From Sipunculus nudus (taxonomy: Eukaryota; Annelida; Sipuncula; Golfingiida; Sipunculidae), in NCBI GenBank assembly GCA_026874595.1, contig CM049314.1:30205729-30269728 (forward strand): 64,000 nt of DNA. The letters are read 5' to 3'. Under the pieces are notes generated by a model that ran no database searches, was not told the DNA's origin, and saw only the letters and a program-made list of their open reading frames with translations. The position numbers were made by a program, and so were the translations under genes. This document shows, in pieces, positions 23,801 through 34,666 of the stretch; the stretch's first letter is position 1, and the number at the start of each line of letters is the position of its first letter.

Positions 23801-25191
23801 GTCTTTCCATTTTTTAGCGATTTTAAGCTGTCAAGTAATTCTTGTTCTGTGAGATAGTCTGGCCAAGATTGTTCAGGTATACTTCTAACTTGTATATTGT
23901 GTTTATTTATGAATTCCCTAAGTTTGTCTATATCATGCGACGGGTCTGATTTGTAAAGTTTTTCAAAGAATGATTTCTCCGATTTTAATATTTCTGATTT
24001 ATCTTTGACGATGTCACCATTTACGTTGAGTTTATTAATAACTTTCTTATTATAATTACGTTTTTCCAAATTCAAAAAATATTTTGTGGATTTTTCGCCC
24101 TCCTCTAACCATCTGGCTTTGTTCCTTACCATGGCACCCTTTGTTTTATCTTCAATGAGTTTGTTCAACTTATCTTCGCTTTCTTTAATTTTTTTATCAT
24201 TATCTTCTTGATTTATTAAGTTTTTTCTTAAAAATTCTAAGTCTTTCTCTATATTTGTTATCTCATCCCTTATAGTTTTTTGTCGTATTTTACTGTGGCA
24301 TATACAGGTTCTTCTTATGGTCATTTTAATTGTTTCCCACAGTAATGACGGGTCTGTTCCTTTATTATCAGTTACTGTGTCAGATATACACGTCTCTATT
24401 TTACTCACAAGCTCCGTATCGTTAAGTAATGATGTGTTAAGTTTCCAAAATCCTGGACCACGTTTATTCTGTTGGGTTTTAATACTTATATCTATCGCTG
24501 AATGATCACTTTTATACCCCGTTATTATATTTGACGTTTTAACTGATTCTAATAATCCTCTTGAAAGTAAGAAAAAATCTATTCTACTGGCTGTAAAAAA
24601 CGGATTAGAACGTGACCATGTGTATTGTTTTCTTTTAGGATTAAGGTACCGCCAAATATCTATAAAATCTAATTCATCAACCCATTCATTTATTAGTGTA
24701 GAAACTCGGTTTGGCCGAGTGTCAGATATATTTGTTTTATCAAGGCTAGGTTTAAGAACTATATTCCAGTCTCCGCCTAGTAAATTATTCTCGTTACTTT
24801 TGCTCTCAATTTGATTAAAGATTTTAGAAAAAAACAGTTCATTTGGTGTATTCGGACCATATATATTGCTTAGGTTTAATCTCACATCATCTATAGTTAT
24901 ATCAAGTACAATAATTCTCCCTTCCTCATCCTTAAATATATCATGTATTTCATGTGATAAATTGTTCTTTATTAGTATCGCTACTCCCCTAGAATTGTGA
25001 CTTCCATGATTGAATATTACTTTATGTCCCCATTCGGATCTCCATTGTACTGCAGTTTCTGCTGAACTGTGAGTTTCTTGCAACAAAATTATATCGTGTT
25101 TTTTATTCTGGAACCAGTAGAACAGTTGCCTACGTTTAGCAGTATTTCTAAGACCTCTAACATTAAGTGACATTATGTTTACAACACACAT
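20879..25191 (-). mobile_element. L1/Tx1-like LINE retrotransposon, minus strand
   Basis: The element reads leftwards: ORF2 at 25191-21427, a 3' untranslated part (21426-20901), then a poly-A tail seen as a T-run on the plus strand at about 20879-20900. ORF2 encodes APE-type endonuclease, reverse transcriptase and a C-terminal CCHC motif, the order typical of the L1/Tx1 group. A possible ORF1 remnant lies at 25878-26058. The target duplication was not found, so the 5' border is not fixed. Confidence 0.88.
21427..25191 (-). pseudogene. LINE ORF2 (endonuclease-reverse transcriptase) with one in-frame stop
   Basis: Reads from ATG at 25191 for 790 codons to a TGA at 22821-22819, then on in the same frame to 21427, about 1254 codons overall. 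Endonuclease hallmarks in order: SLNVRGLRN at the start, LLQETHS, GDWN and YKSDHSAID. Reverse-transcriptase hallmarks: YLKNWRPLTLLNTDYKI, DQTGFINERFIGENI, FLMAIDYEKAFD, GVRQGCPLSPYLF and the catalytic QYADDTALFI. Downstream of the stop are the L1-group thumb region and CTFCKSEKETMIHLFWKC, a CCHC knuckle. The stop lies in TLTL*SQRNLTPMGR, at a place where relatives usually have Trp. No frameshift was seen, so the copy is young or constrained; the stop would separate the catalytic core from the C-terminal domain. Confidence 0.9.
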
Positions 25192-25877
25192 AAAATTATG
25201 TAATCGAGAATGGTTTCATTTATATTTCTCAAAGTTATTAAAATGATTTTACCGATAACATACATTTCTGCCACCCTGCACCACAGTGATATTTCATATA
25301 ACAATATAATAGAATAATTTGGACGTGTTGGTGATGTAGAGGTGTCTGACATTAAGTTCAACCCATCGGTGACACGGGTATTTGGTTGCTGTCCTTGTGT
25401 AACGCGCAGACACTCTAGTGTTGAAATAAACAAAAGTTTAACTGTTTGTTTTACAGCAAATGAATACAGTAACATCAGCCATAATCGCAATATTAATGTA
25501 TACTTATCTTTCCCAGAATACGCTAAACTTGAATGGAAACAATACATACTTACAAATGTAACAGAAGTACCAGCACACAATACACACGCCAACAAGCTGG
25601 CGCTAAAAAAGAGTAGCAATGTTCGGTACAGACCAACTAACAAAACAATGTGGGGCCAACACGGGCCCCGCTGGTCCATTTTACCAGTCGGGTCGTATTT
25701 GGAGCCGCGCTCCAGAGGACCAGTCCTATTGTGTCACACAGATTTTAAAGGAATTAGTTCATGTCGTCATCATGGAGCAGGATCTCTGCTGAATGAAAGG
25801 GGCTCTAGGCTTGTTGCGTCACGTATTTGTAGTTGTATGCATGCAACAGGCCACATAACTTGGAAGATTATAAAATC

Positions 25878-26058
25878 CTACTCCGAACAATTACCTGGGT
25901 TGAAGGGTTTTCCTTCGACGTAGAGCTGGCCATGCCAAAAGCGGACCCGTTTACCCTCATTGTAAGCTGCTTGCATGTGTGGTTTTAGTTGTTGCTTTAG
26001 TTTGTAATCCCTCTGTGTCAGGTCCTCCACTAACCGAATGTTACATATGACTGGAACC
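25878..26058 (-). pseudogene. LINE ORF1-like C-terminal fragment
   Basis: On the minus strand, a frame reading VPVICNIRLVEDLTQRDYK, then KPHMQAAYNEGKRVRF and GQLYVEGKPFNPG, ends with TAG at 25880-25878. The pattern (R-L-V-E-D-L-T, a basic helix, then a hydrophobic strand) resembles the C-terminal domain of ORF1-type proteins encoded by L1-like elements. It lies upstream, in the element's sense, of the ORF2 at 25191. The frame is bounded by TTTTAG (acceptor-like) on the right and CCCAG|GTAATT (donor-like) at about 25900, which is odd for a LINE. Family call moderate; the link to the LINE is positional. Confidence 0.45.
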
Positions 26059-26293
26059 TAAAACTAAATGAAACTGAAAATCCTAATTATATAAAAGATA
26101 ATTAACCTAATATTTAAGGCGTAATTGGCATTTATTTTCCCTATATCCTTCTAATTTATATATATATTCCATGAGAAAATATCAGCATATCTCAATAAAT
26201 CTTCATTTGTTTGGTAAAATTGCAGGTTATTTGTAAATATAGGTGAAAATAATGTTTGAACACATTAGAAACAGAGAGAGAGACAGTATACAC

Positions 26294-26400
26294 ATAAATG
26301 TCGGTTCACTGCTGTTTGGATCGAACCCACGATCTCCCGATTAATTCGATTCCCGCCGGCAGTGAACCCACTTTTTCTGTGTATACCAGTTCCATCTACA
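26294..26400 (-). repeat. tRNA-derived SINE fragment (copy 1)
   Basis: The reverse complement of 26317-26328 gives GGGTTCGATCC, a good Pol III B box. It is preceded by GATCGTG and followed by CAGTGAACCGACATTT, matching the SINE at 33998-34090 (GATCGTGGGTTCGTTTTCC, then CAGTGAACCGACTTT). No clear A box on this copy. Confidence 0.5.
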
Positions 26401-26432
26401 TAACGATGAACCAACATGGCTATTCATACATC

Positions 26433-26435
<3 letters not shown>

Positions 26436-26481
<46 letters not shown>
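26436..26481. repeat. (AT)n microsatellite
   Basis: Uninterrupted TA dinucleotides. Others like it lie at 26618-26655, 26968-27012, 34619-34664, 34860-34876, 36697-36744, 45964-46010, 53619-53651 and 63092-63164. Confidence 0.95.
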
Positions 26482-26482
<1 letters not shown>

Positions 26483-26614
26483 AATAGTTTATATGTTTGC
26501 AGAACGAATCCAATAGTGCTCTATTAGCGGTATGCTAAGAGCTGGTACATAGTGATAATGTAGGAAAATGTTCAGTTACACATTAACACGTGCATGCATT
26601 TGCAATCTTCAGAT

Positions 26615-26657
<43 letters not shown>

Positions 26658-26929
26658 GGTAAATGTTAAATATTTTCAGGCAGATAACGTGTAGAACTCA
26701 CATGTGCGCACAGTTTATTTAAAGAAAATATATGCATATGTTATTGTCAGCATTTATTTTGATATTGTCATTTTGTTTGCATTCACTGTCTATTCTGCTT
26801 TAAGAATTCTGCTTTATTTAGTTCACTGTGTTTATATAAAGCTTGTTCATTTAACTGACTGTATTCAGATAATTTTCATTCAATTGTTAAATAAGAACTT
26901 GAATTATGTAAATCATGTTGGGAACTGTA

Positions 26930-26960
26930 GGCCCTGTGGCCATTTTTCCTGAATAAAGTT
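26930..26960 (+). other. 3'-UTR-like end with poly(A) signal
   Basis: The sequence GTAGGCCCTGTGGCC, then GAATAAAGTTCTGTTCT followed by (AT)n, looks like the 3' end of a retroelement or transcript. A similar GGGCCTATATTTTCTTAATAAAACTC occurs at about 50390-50415. No coding sequence attaches to either. Confidence 0.3.
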
Positions 26961-26963
26961 CTG

Positions 26964-27011
<48 letters not shown>

Positions 27012-27018
<7 letters not shown>

Positions 27019-27104
27019 AATAGCCATGCTGGTTCATTGTACATAGGTGGAAATGGTGTACACCTTCAGTAAACCGACAATGAACCAGCATGGCTCTTCA
27101 TACA
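27012..27104. repeat. Inverted repeat built from SINE tail sequence
   Basis: ATGAATAGCCATGCTGGTTC (27016) and the later GAACCAGCATGGCTCTTCAT (about 27081) are inverted copies about 45 nt apart. The second arm begins in CCTTCAGTAAACCGACAATGAACC, which matches the tail of the SINE at 34054. A related single arm is at 26409-26430. Confidence 0.65.
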
Positions 27105-27119
27105 TCTATATATAACATA

Positions 27120-28379
27120 TGCCGCACACCAAATTTATAAGGCCATTATATAGTGCAGGTTGATATGTACACAAACAGTGTCCCGTATGAACTTTCTGCC
27201 GAAATTGATTTTTTTTATCAGATTAAACACCATTAGGGGTTAAAAAAAACCATAAAATGAGAGGGTCCGATTTTTTTCGGGCTACCCATCCCTTTTATCC
27301 GGGCAGTATCCAAAATAGGTGGGCCAGCGAACCAATTCAGGGTCATATCTCAGGAAGGAATTGGCTGATAATGATGATCCTAGTATCTAGATATGGGACG
27401 CTGAGTCACATTTTGAGGGTACTGGATCGATTACAGGTTGGGGTGAAGGCATGTGTATAGAAGGTGGGGCATAATCATCCGGCTAACATAACCAAGTGCC
27501 AACATAAAATGTAATAAACGGATATATATTTTTTGCTTGGTAATATTAAGTAAGTTTTGAAAATACAGTCTTACATTCACATTTTTAAACATAATATCGT
27601 GATTTTATACAAGTTTTTTTAACAATCGTGTTGCCAGCAATATATTACAACAACATGGTACAAATGATCCGCGTGGCGTAAACGTTCAAGGTAAACGTTT
27701 AAAATAATTTAAAAAAACCGGAAATAAGAGTTTGGACTTATTTATTCACTTCCCTCCTCTTTGTTCACTCCCCTCGCAAAACACACATGAACAATAAAAT
27801 TATAGGAAGCACTTGAAACGGTAATTTTCTTCAGTTTGTTCCAAAACCGGCATGTGACAGGTGTAGCAGTAAAATTTCGGGGATACAAAATTTGACTGGC
27901 TAGTAATTTGAAAGGAAAACACTAAAAAGTAAGTGGACTAGTTTTCCTCCAATATGGTTTTGCAAACCACATAATTTATTTTATTTTTATGTTATTGTCT
28001 ATTTGCAGGATGAACATTCGAGTCTGAAAGAGGTATTAACCTGTCCATTGTTATGTTTGAGTGTTCGCTTTATTGTTATTACAGCTTGCATGTTCACTGC
28101 ACGTTCAGTTTGATACATTGCCTTCAAAATATGATCAATGCCAAACATTCAAAGTTAAACTATTTTACAATTTTTTTATATGGACGTTTACAACTTGTTT
28201 TGATGAGTCGGGTTTTATCTGGAGCTATATTAAATATTATCAGTTAATACTTCTGAAGTTTTCTCTCTCCTTGGAAAATATATTTTTTTATTGTTATTCC
28301 ATTTATATATTGAAATGAAGAATGGGTTTAAGTAGTTCGTTTCATGAAACATTGAGATCAAAAGGTTATATTCATGTCT
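27120..28379. other. No gene seen
   Basis: AT-rich DNA between the SINE/(AT)n cluster and the pseudogene. Open frames are short and show no similarity I recognise. Confidence 0.5.
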
Positions 28380-28828
28380 TTGAACAGTTACCTTACACGA
28401 ACTGGCTCGGCAAGAGCGCAGCATCACGCCTTAAGACCTCTTGAACAGATGTATTGTCTGCCTGACAGGTAAATCTTTGTAGAAGAAACTGGTTAACAAA
28501 CCTGGTATCAACAAAATTGCCGATTTGTTAGAATGTTGTAGATAGCGTATTCTCTGGACGAGAATAATCTTAAACCACTTACAGATCGTCTGTCCGATCT
28601 AGATGAATTTCAGCTGGAGAATGCACGGTATCTCAGTTAGTGCCGAAAGCCTATTGTGAAGAAAGACCATTTAGAAAGAGCGAGAACGAGGTAACGGGAT
28701 AACCCTAGAATCGTTTTCCCTGCCTACATTCTCAACAAAGAGAGGAGTTGGTCGTCCTTGAAAAGTTGCAGAAGGGACCCGCCCAGGGCGATTTCAAACT
28801 GTTCCGAAAGAAAAGAAACGTGTATTTC

Positions 28829-29335
28829 CTCCCTGCACGTTGTGTGTAACATCTGAAACAACCCCTCTCCATCGTATTTTGAGTGATTCTATGGGCAAAA
28901 CTCTGGTTGATATCAAGTGCAAAACAAAGGATGACATCATTAGAGTATGTGTTTCTAGTTTGGAACAGGCAGGCGATGCTGCTGCTCAAGAAAAGTATTA
29001 TCACAAAATTTGCTTACGGGATCCTCAACGGACAATCGCGGACAATGTTGACAAGGACAAGATTACGAAGGAAATTTGTGATGAGTTGTTGCTCATATCT
29101 GTCAAAACCTAACTCTCTGTCAGTGGGGATTTATTGAGTATAAATGAAATAAATGATGAGTACATATCCATTCTAGAGGAGTACAACATAAAAGAGTATA
29201 ATTCTGGTCACCATAAAAAGAGTTGATTCAAGAAAATTTTCCAAATGCTGTGTTTGTAAGAAATGTATATTTTCTCCTTGCACGTTTTGTGTAAATCCTG
29301 ACACAACCCCTCTCCATCGTATTTTGAGTAATGAT
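28829..29335 (+). repeat. Direct duplication inside the pseudogene (zinc-ligand segment)
   Basis: The segment with ACAACCCCTCTCCATCGTATTTTGAGT occurs at about 28858-28885 and again at about 29301-29330, with similar sequence before it (TGCACGTTnTGTGTAA). Both code for the same short CV...TTPLHRILS peptide. The second copy keeps a fuller CxxC pattern (CCVCKKCIFSPCTFC). Confidence 0.6.
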
Positions 29336-31983
29336 TTGAATTCAATTCTTAAAAACGAAAGTGACAAAGTGATTTAATCAAAATCTATCAGTAATGCAAA
29401 AGACTTTACTATAACATAGAGTACTTCAGTTGGTGCCTTGGTTGCTTGGTTTATTCACTCAGTGAAGAAATTATGAATCATCGACATGGAAATTCAGAGG
29501 TGCTTTGAACAATTTAAAAGACCTTCCTCTGTTATAATTCTTCCTTAACCAACTCTTGTTTTGACCGCATGTGAGACTAGTCACCGGTAGACGAGATGTT
29601 GATGTACAAAACACGGTGAATGTCACATGTCAATTCCTAAAGCAAAACACACGGAATGACCGACAAGTCAAGCATATACCTAAGAATGATGGAGGTTTTT
29701 GGAGTAACGGAATATTAACACCACTGTCAATCGGGCTGCCCTTCTCGATTCATTCCTGGATGCGGGACAAAAGCCTACTAACAAATCTCATTACTGTGTG
29801 TCTTGGCGGGGATTACCGTCACATACTCAACATCGAAAAACGTATAGAACACGCTGCACTACTGAGTATGCAGAAGACAGGAGGTTTCTGTCTGCCTGTC
29901 TTTGTGAAGAAAGGTGTTAACGTCTGGTTTGCTCTCGACAACCTCGATCTCCTTGAAGATACTCCCTATGGACATTCCATAATACATTCCATGGGACACT
30001 GATTGTCCTTAATCAAAGAGAAGATAAGAACGCAGAACCATTTAATACTCCTCTTGTCATCCAAGACAACCTCCCACCCGATTCTCTTAAAGTTAAGATC
30101 AGCAGTCTTGAAGAACCAGTTTTACAGCTGAAACCAATCCATTTTGAGTAGTACTTTTTTGGACAACGAGACCATCTGCTACTCAAGCGCAAGTACTATA
30201 CCCACACCAGGGTGATCACAAACCGCTTGGCTAATGAAAACCTTCAACCTCCCAGTGCTGTAATATCTGAAACAACATGAGATTCATCACAGTTTGGGGA
30301 AACATTTTTTATCCTGCTCAGAAGACCATTGAAGACCAAGGGCAAAGTGAGGGACTCTCTCCACCCCCTTCATCAGCTTCTACCTCAATGGAAGCGTCAA
30401 GTCTTGATGGCAAAACTGCATTTGGTCCAATCCTCAAGTGACCTGTGGAACTGGTAAAAAGGAAAAGCTAGCAAAACATGATGTGATACCGACGTGGGCG
30501 GCAACAAAGTCTTTCTTGTTATCTCAGCAAGGAAACGTTGAGGTCAAACGGACAAACTTCAAAATTATCCCACCCCTGTTCAAGACCACTCCAACTAATT
30601 ACGCCACACTATATATTGAGTTGAGCCTCACACAAAAACATATCAGTCACCATCGTCAGTCCCGAAAGACGAACACTAATCACGCTTGATCTAGATCTGT
30701 ATAATCATGCAGTCCAGATTCAGGAGTCTGTCTGCAACCGGAACTTGGTCTTGAGAGCCGGTGTCTTGCATATTGTATTCGCCTGACTACATGATCTAGG
30801 AAAACAGTTGAAGGTAGCGGTGTTGAAACTTGTGTCATTCAGAGCACCATTTACTCTTCTGCAGCGCTCCGCGGAATTTATGGTGGCAATGCCTTCAAAA
30901 GGGGCGTGGAGTATCACATCATTAATGCCTTGGCTGTCTTGATGATGAAGTTTGACGCGATATTTGCTGAACCTCAGTCTGGACCTCTTCTCTTACAATG
31001 TGTTGATTTGAAACAGGCCCTTTACGAGCGAGATCCTTAAATGGTTGTGCTATTCGAGGATATTCAGTCGTATTATACAGTCCAAATGCAATAGAAAGAG
31101 AAGCAGCATAGAACCGGGAAGCTGGCGCAGTTTCTTGATCAATACTTGGAGCAATTTGATTGCTTGTTACAACTGATCATGCATGCCGAAAAGAAGATTG
31201 GGTTATATCGCTGCCATAGATAATCAAATTAAGTACATCTTCGCACATGGCCACCTGAATTATGCAAGGTTGATGCCATACCACGTCGCCCAAATGAATG
31301 CTCTGGAAAAAAATGATCCAGTTACGTAGGAAGCTTTAAAGTCAGGAGATTTCGTCGTGAACAAATCTGAATCGCTTTCACATGCTTTTTCACTGACCAG
31401 GCCTTGGAGCAAGAGATAAAGGGTTTAAAAAAACACGGAGGTATTGTTGGACTCACTCAGGATGCAGATGCCCTGGACAGGTTTGGTCACACCACACCTC
31501 ACCTGGCTCGAATCGTCAGTCAGTTCTTGCTCAGTTTTCCTCACCCCTCTCAGAGCTCCAAAAATCAAAGGAGCATTATCAACTTTGTGGCAATATCTCA
31601 CTGCGTTCTAGCCAGAATGCTCTTAAACATAGAAACTCCTTTGAATGCCGCTGTAAAGGGAATCCCTACGTGACCTGAACACCTCTGAAGAACATTGTCT
31701 CCTCCGCACTCATTCCCCAAAAAGAAAAACAGGACATTCTGAATTAAACAAACTTAGGTAAAAAACAATACATAGGTTTTGTTGAAGATCATCTTCTTAA
31801 GACATCCAAAATGTCCATCCGGGACAAGATAAAAAAAACCTGAAATTCCCTTCTCCTCTGTACCGACAAGGCGCGCATCATGTAAGTTCTTGAAGGAACT
31901 GCTCAACCTGAAACCGAATCAGCCTGTACAAAACAAGTTCTCACTAATCGTGTACTAATACTTGATGCAATGGCTGCGTTGCA

Positions 31984-32155
31984 GAGCATGACAAAAATAA
32001 GTCATCTCAAGGAAGCTTTAATCACACGCATCAGCCGAATGTCAAATACATATGATGCGTTGCAGAGCATGAATAATCACCGAGCATGACAAAAATAAGT
32101 CATCTCAAGGAAGCTTTAATCACACGAATCAGCCGAATGTCAAATACATATGATG
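31984..32155 (+). repeat. Tandem duplication, 98-bp offset
   Basis: 31984-32057 reappears at 32082-32155 with one base difference (CACACGCA versus CACACGAA). The 16 bases GCGTTGCAGAGCATGA occur both before the first copy and between the copies. The duplication is almost undiverged inside an otherwise decayed pseudogene, so it is recent. Confidence 0.85.
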
Positions 32156-33175
32156 AAACGAGAGTACTGTTCGACGGCTATATTGAATGTATCCTGAAGG
32201 CAAAGACAAGAGCAAAAAGAAAAACATCTTCTGCTAGTTACGAGTCACATAATGAAATGAGCATTAGAACCATACCACTAGAAGACCTTCAGTCATCGTC
32301 TAAAACGAAGATGGGACTTTGTGAACTCCTGGCCGAAGCTCTATTGGAGCATTTCAAGGGATCATTGAAGAAAGTTGAGGTCGCTTACAGCACAGTAGTG
32401 AATATCTGTTGCCCTCATACCATTAATGAGGATTTTAAAGTTCACGGACTCGAGGAGGCCGACACCCTAATACCTCTTCACGTTATTGACAGCCTGCGTG
32501 ACAACACATTCAGGCTGTCATACGTTTACCTGATACAGATGTGTTCATTCTCTTGATGGAACTCGCCTCTAATGGTCGCCTTGGCCATCTCACTCAGCTG
32601 AAGTTTTGCACTGGCGCTGGTGTATATACAGAGAAACAGATGTACGATCATATGTGCAGGTAATTGGTCGGCGCACGGCCCAGGGGCTTATAGGCCTACA
32701 TAATTTCTTCGGTGCTTATTGGGTGGGAAGTTTGTTGGAATTTCGTAGAAAAGCTGGGCTAACGCCTATCTCTCCCTTGATAAGGACGATCCCATAATCG
32801 ATTGTTTCTGAAACCTTGGCAAAGAAGCTCTTTAATCTTCAGAACTGGTGAATAGAGAACTCCCACAAGAAGTAAAAGCACTGGAAACATTTGTCTGTAA
32901 AGCGTATTCACCCAAAGTTCCAACAACATTACCTGCTCTCCGATGGGACCTCTTTCGATCAAGAAGCCTTAAGGCTGAGATGCTCCCTCCGACTCGCATC
33001 AATCTGATGCCCCATGTTCTTCGCACTAACTTCATATGTACAAATCCTACGTTTCTCCAAACACGTCTTCCTTCTTTGGAGGAGCACGGATGGTTGCTTT
33101 ACGAGGGAGTTTATATGTCATTGAAATGTCTAACTCCCCCTGCTCCTCGTGCAGTTCTTGAGCTGGTATAACTTG

Positions 33176-33990
33176 TATGCCAGAAAGTATGCAAAGAAAA
33201 TTGCTCCTGCACCAAGATCAAATTCCCCTGCCCTCTTCTTTGGAAATGTTTCACCTCTGGCTGTTACAACTTTTCTGACCAACAAGACAATGAGGATAAG
33301 GATGACACAGAGCTTTAAGCCAATCCGTATAGCCTGTGTTTCATGCGAATATCTAACGTGTATAGTTATAACTAGTTTAATATAAAGTGATCTTACTTAT
33401 CTTTATTCATGTTTGTTGTTTTCACATCACAGAACTTGCTTGTATTACAACTATTATTCAATATTTGGTACATTAGTATTGAAGCGTTTGTACAGTCCAG
33501 TTGCTTTGGAAAAGGTCTAAAACGTAGTTTATATTGAGTTTGTATTTCAGTTATGAACTTGACCTTGATCTTATGACCAATTTCTATGCCCCCAATCTGT
33601 GGAAAACCCCGTATTGTCGTACACAGTACCATCCAAAACCTTCGGTTAGACACAAAAATTATTAAAGTCCGACAACTGGTTCCAGAGATACGAACGTGAG
33701 CCAGTAAGGCGGCGGCCCTTTTGAAAAGACCCGAATAAAGGGGTCTTGTGGCCCGTAAAATGTAGACCCTTAATTTTCTCTTATTTTAATCACTAATGTT
33801 ATCAAATCTGCGAAAAATAGAAAAAATCTTACGGAATAACACATTATCCCGCACTATTAATTTATCCCTGCTCCATGCAAAGTCGCCATGCCAGCACATG
33901 TAGTGAGTGAGACTATGACGTCACTACCGTGACGTCACTTTGCTGGTTCCTTTAAAAGTTAAGTGTGCAAATACACAGAGGGGAAGAATG
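33176..33990. other. No gene; CRE pair and small hairpin
   Basis: A hairpin AAGACCC/GGGTCTT encloses GAATAAAG at 33729-33750. Two perfect TGACGTCA palindromes (33916-33923 and 33930-33937) lie 14 bp apart. No coding sequence attaches to them. Confidence 0.5.
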
Positions 33991-33997
33991 TCTAGAG

Positions 33998-34090
33998 TAG
34001 CCAAGTGGTAAAGGCACCCGACCGGAAATCGTAAGATCGTGGGTTCGTTTTCCACCTTCAGTGAACCGACTTTGAATGAACCGCAACACA
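33998..34090 (+). repeat. tRNA-derived SINE head (copy 2) with A and B boxes
   Basis: A box TAGCCAAGTGG at 33998-34008 and B box GGTTCGTTTTCC at 34042-34053, with 33 nt between the boxes, normal for a tRNA promoter. The cloverleaf is not well closed and the downstream CTTCAGTGAACCGAC is not tRNA, so this is a SINE head, not a tRNA gene. Fragments of the same family are at 26294 and 27060. Confidence 0.6.
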
Positions 34091-34611
34091 TAATTTCAGA
34101 CACATATCCTTATAGATAAACTCTAGAACAATATAGATGCAATAATAATCATATTCTTTACAATATCTACAATAACAGACAAAATGATAGAATTGACGCA
34201 TAATAAAGCTTTACGAAGTCCCTGGTAAGTCCTGTAACATGAATGAAGTACATAACTGAAGTCCATAATGTTCATGGATTACTTGTTACACAATATTGGA
34301 AACAGTTGACGAAAGTTCACAGCGGGTAACGAGAGTCTATGGTTAATCCACTGGTGAGTGTAAATTATATTACGAGGTCCGCTTATCCGTAGGTAGGAAT
34401 CTAAAGCGACCAGCGTTGGCCACGGACCCAGTATCCTTGGTTGAAAATGACCAGCCTTAAGTAAACCCTGTTTAATTGCAGGGTGGTAAAAGTAATCTTG
34501 CGAGTTCCGTGTATTGTTTCTGTGCGTTTCGTGTATTGTTTCTGCGTGAAGTCAAAGATGACCCAAGACCCGGAAAGAGGCTTAAATCACAGGGAGAGAT
34601 CCACTTTGGGG

Positions 34612-34666
<55 letters not shown>

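Larger units (their letters stand above)
28380..33175 (+). pseudogene. Decayed copy of a multi-copy invertebrate protein family (function unknown)
   Basis: Protein-like stretches in all three forward frames follow one another in order, broken by stops and frameshifts. Readable parts: FEQLPYTNWLG (about 28380), LENARYLS*CRKPIVKK (28610), a zinc-ligand-like TSETTPLHRI...KYYHKICLRD (28840-29112), LSIGLPFSIHSWMRDKS...TGGFCLPVFVKKG...NLDLLEDTP (29571-30000), GLTQDADALDRFGH (31440), EEADTLIPLHVIDS and DTDVFILLMEL (32452-32570), then a LIGLHNFFGAYW-type block. EADT...DTDV...H-x-F-x-G is a signature I associate with a large family of uncharacterised, possibly transposon-carried proteins in molluscs and cnidarians; a nuclease-like fold is possible but unproven. 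At least ten disruptions were counted by eye, so this copy is dead. Confidence 0.7.

Noticed and set aside
25342-25923. 193-codon plus-strand frame and the 166-codon minus frame across it
   Set aside because: No domain, odd composition, overlap on opposite strands; the ORF1-like segment reads on the minus strand at its right edge.
33998-34060. Possible tRNA gene
   Set aside because: A and B boxes are present but the acceptor and other stems do not close; repeated elsewhere as a SINE.
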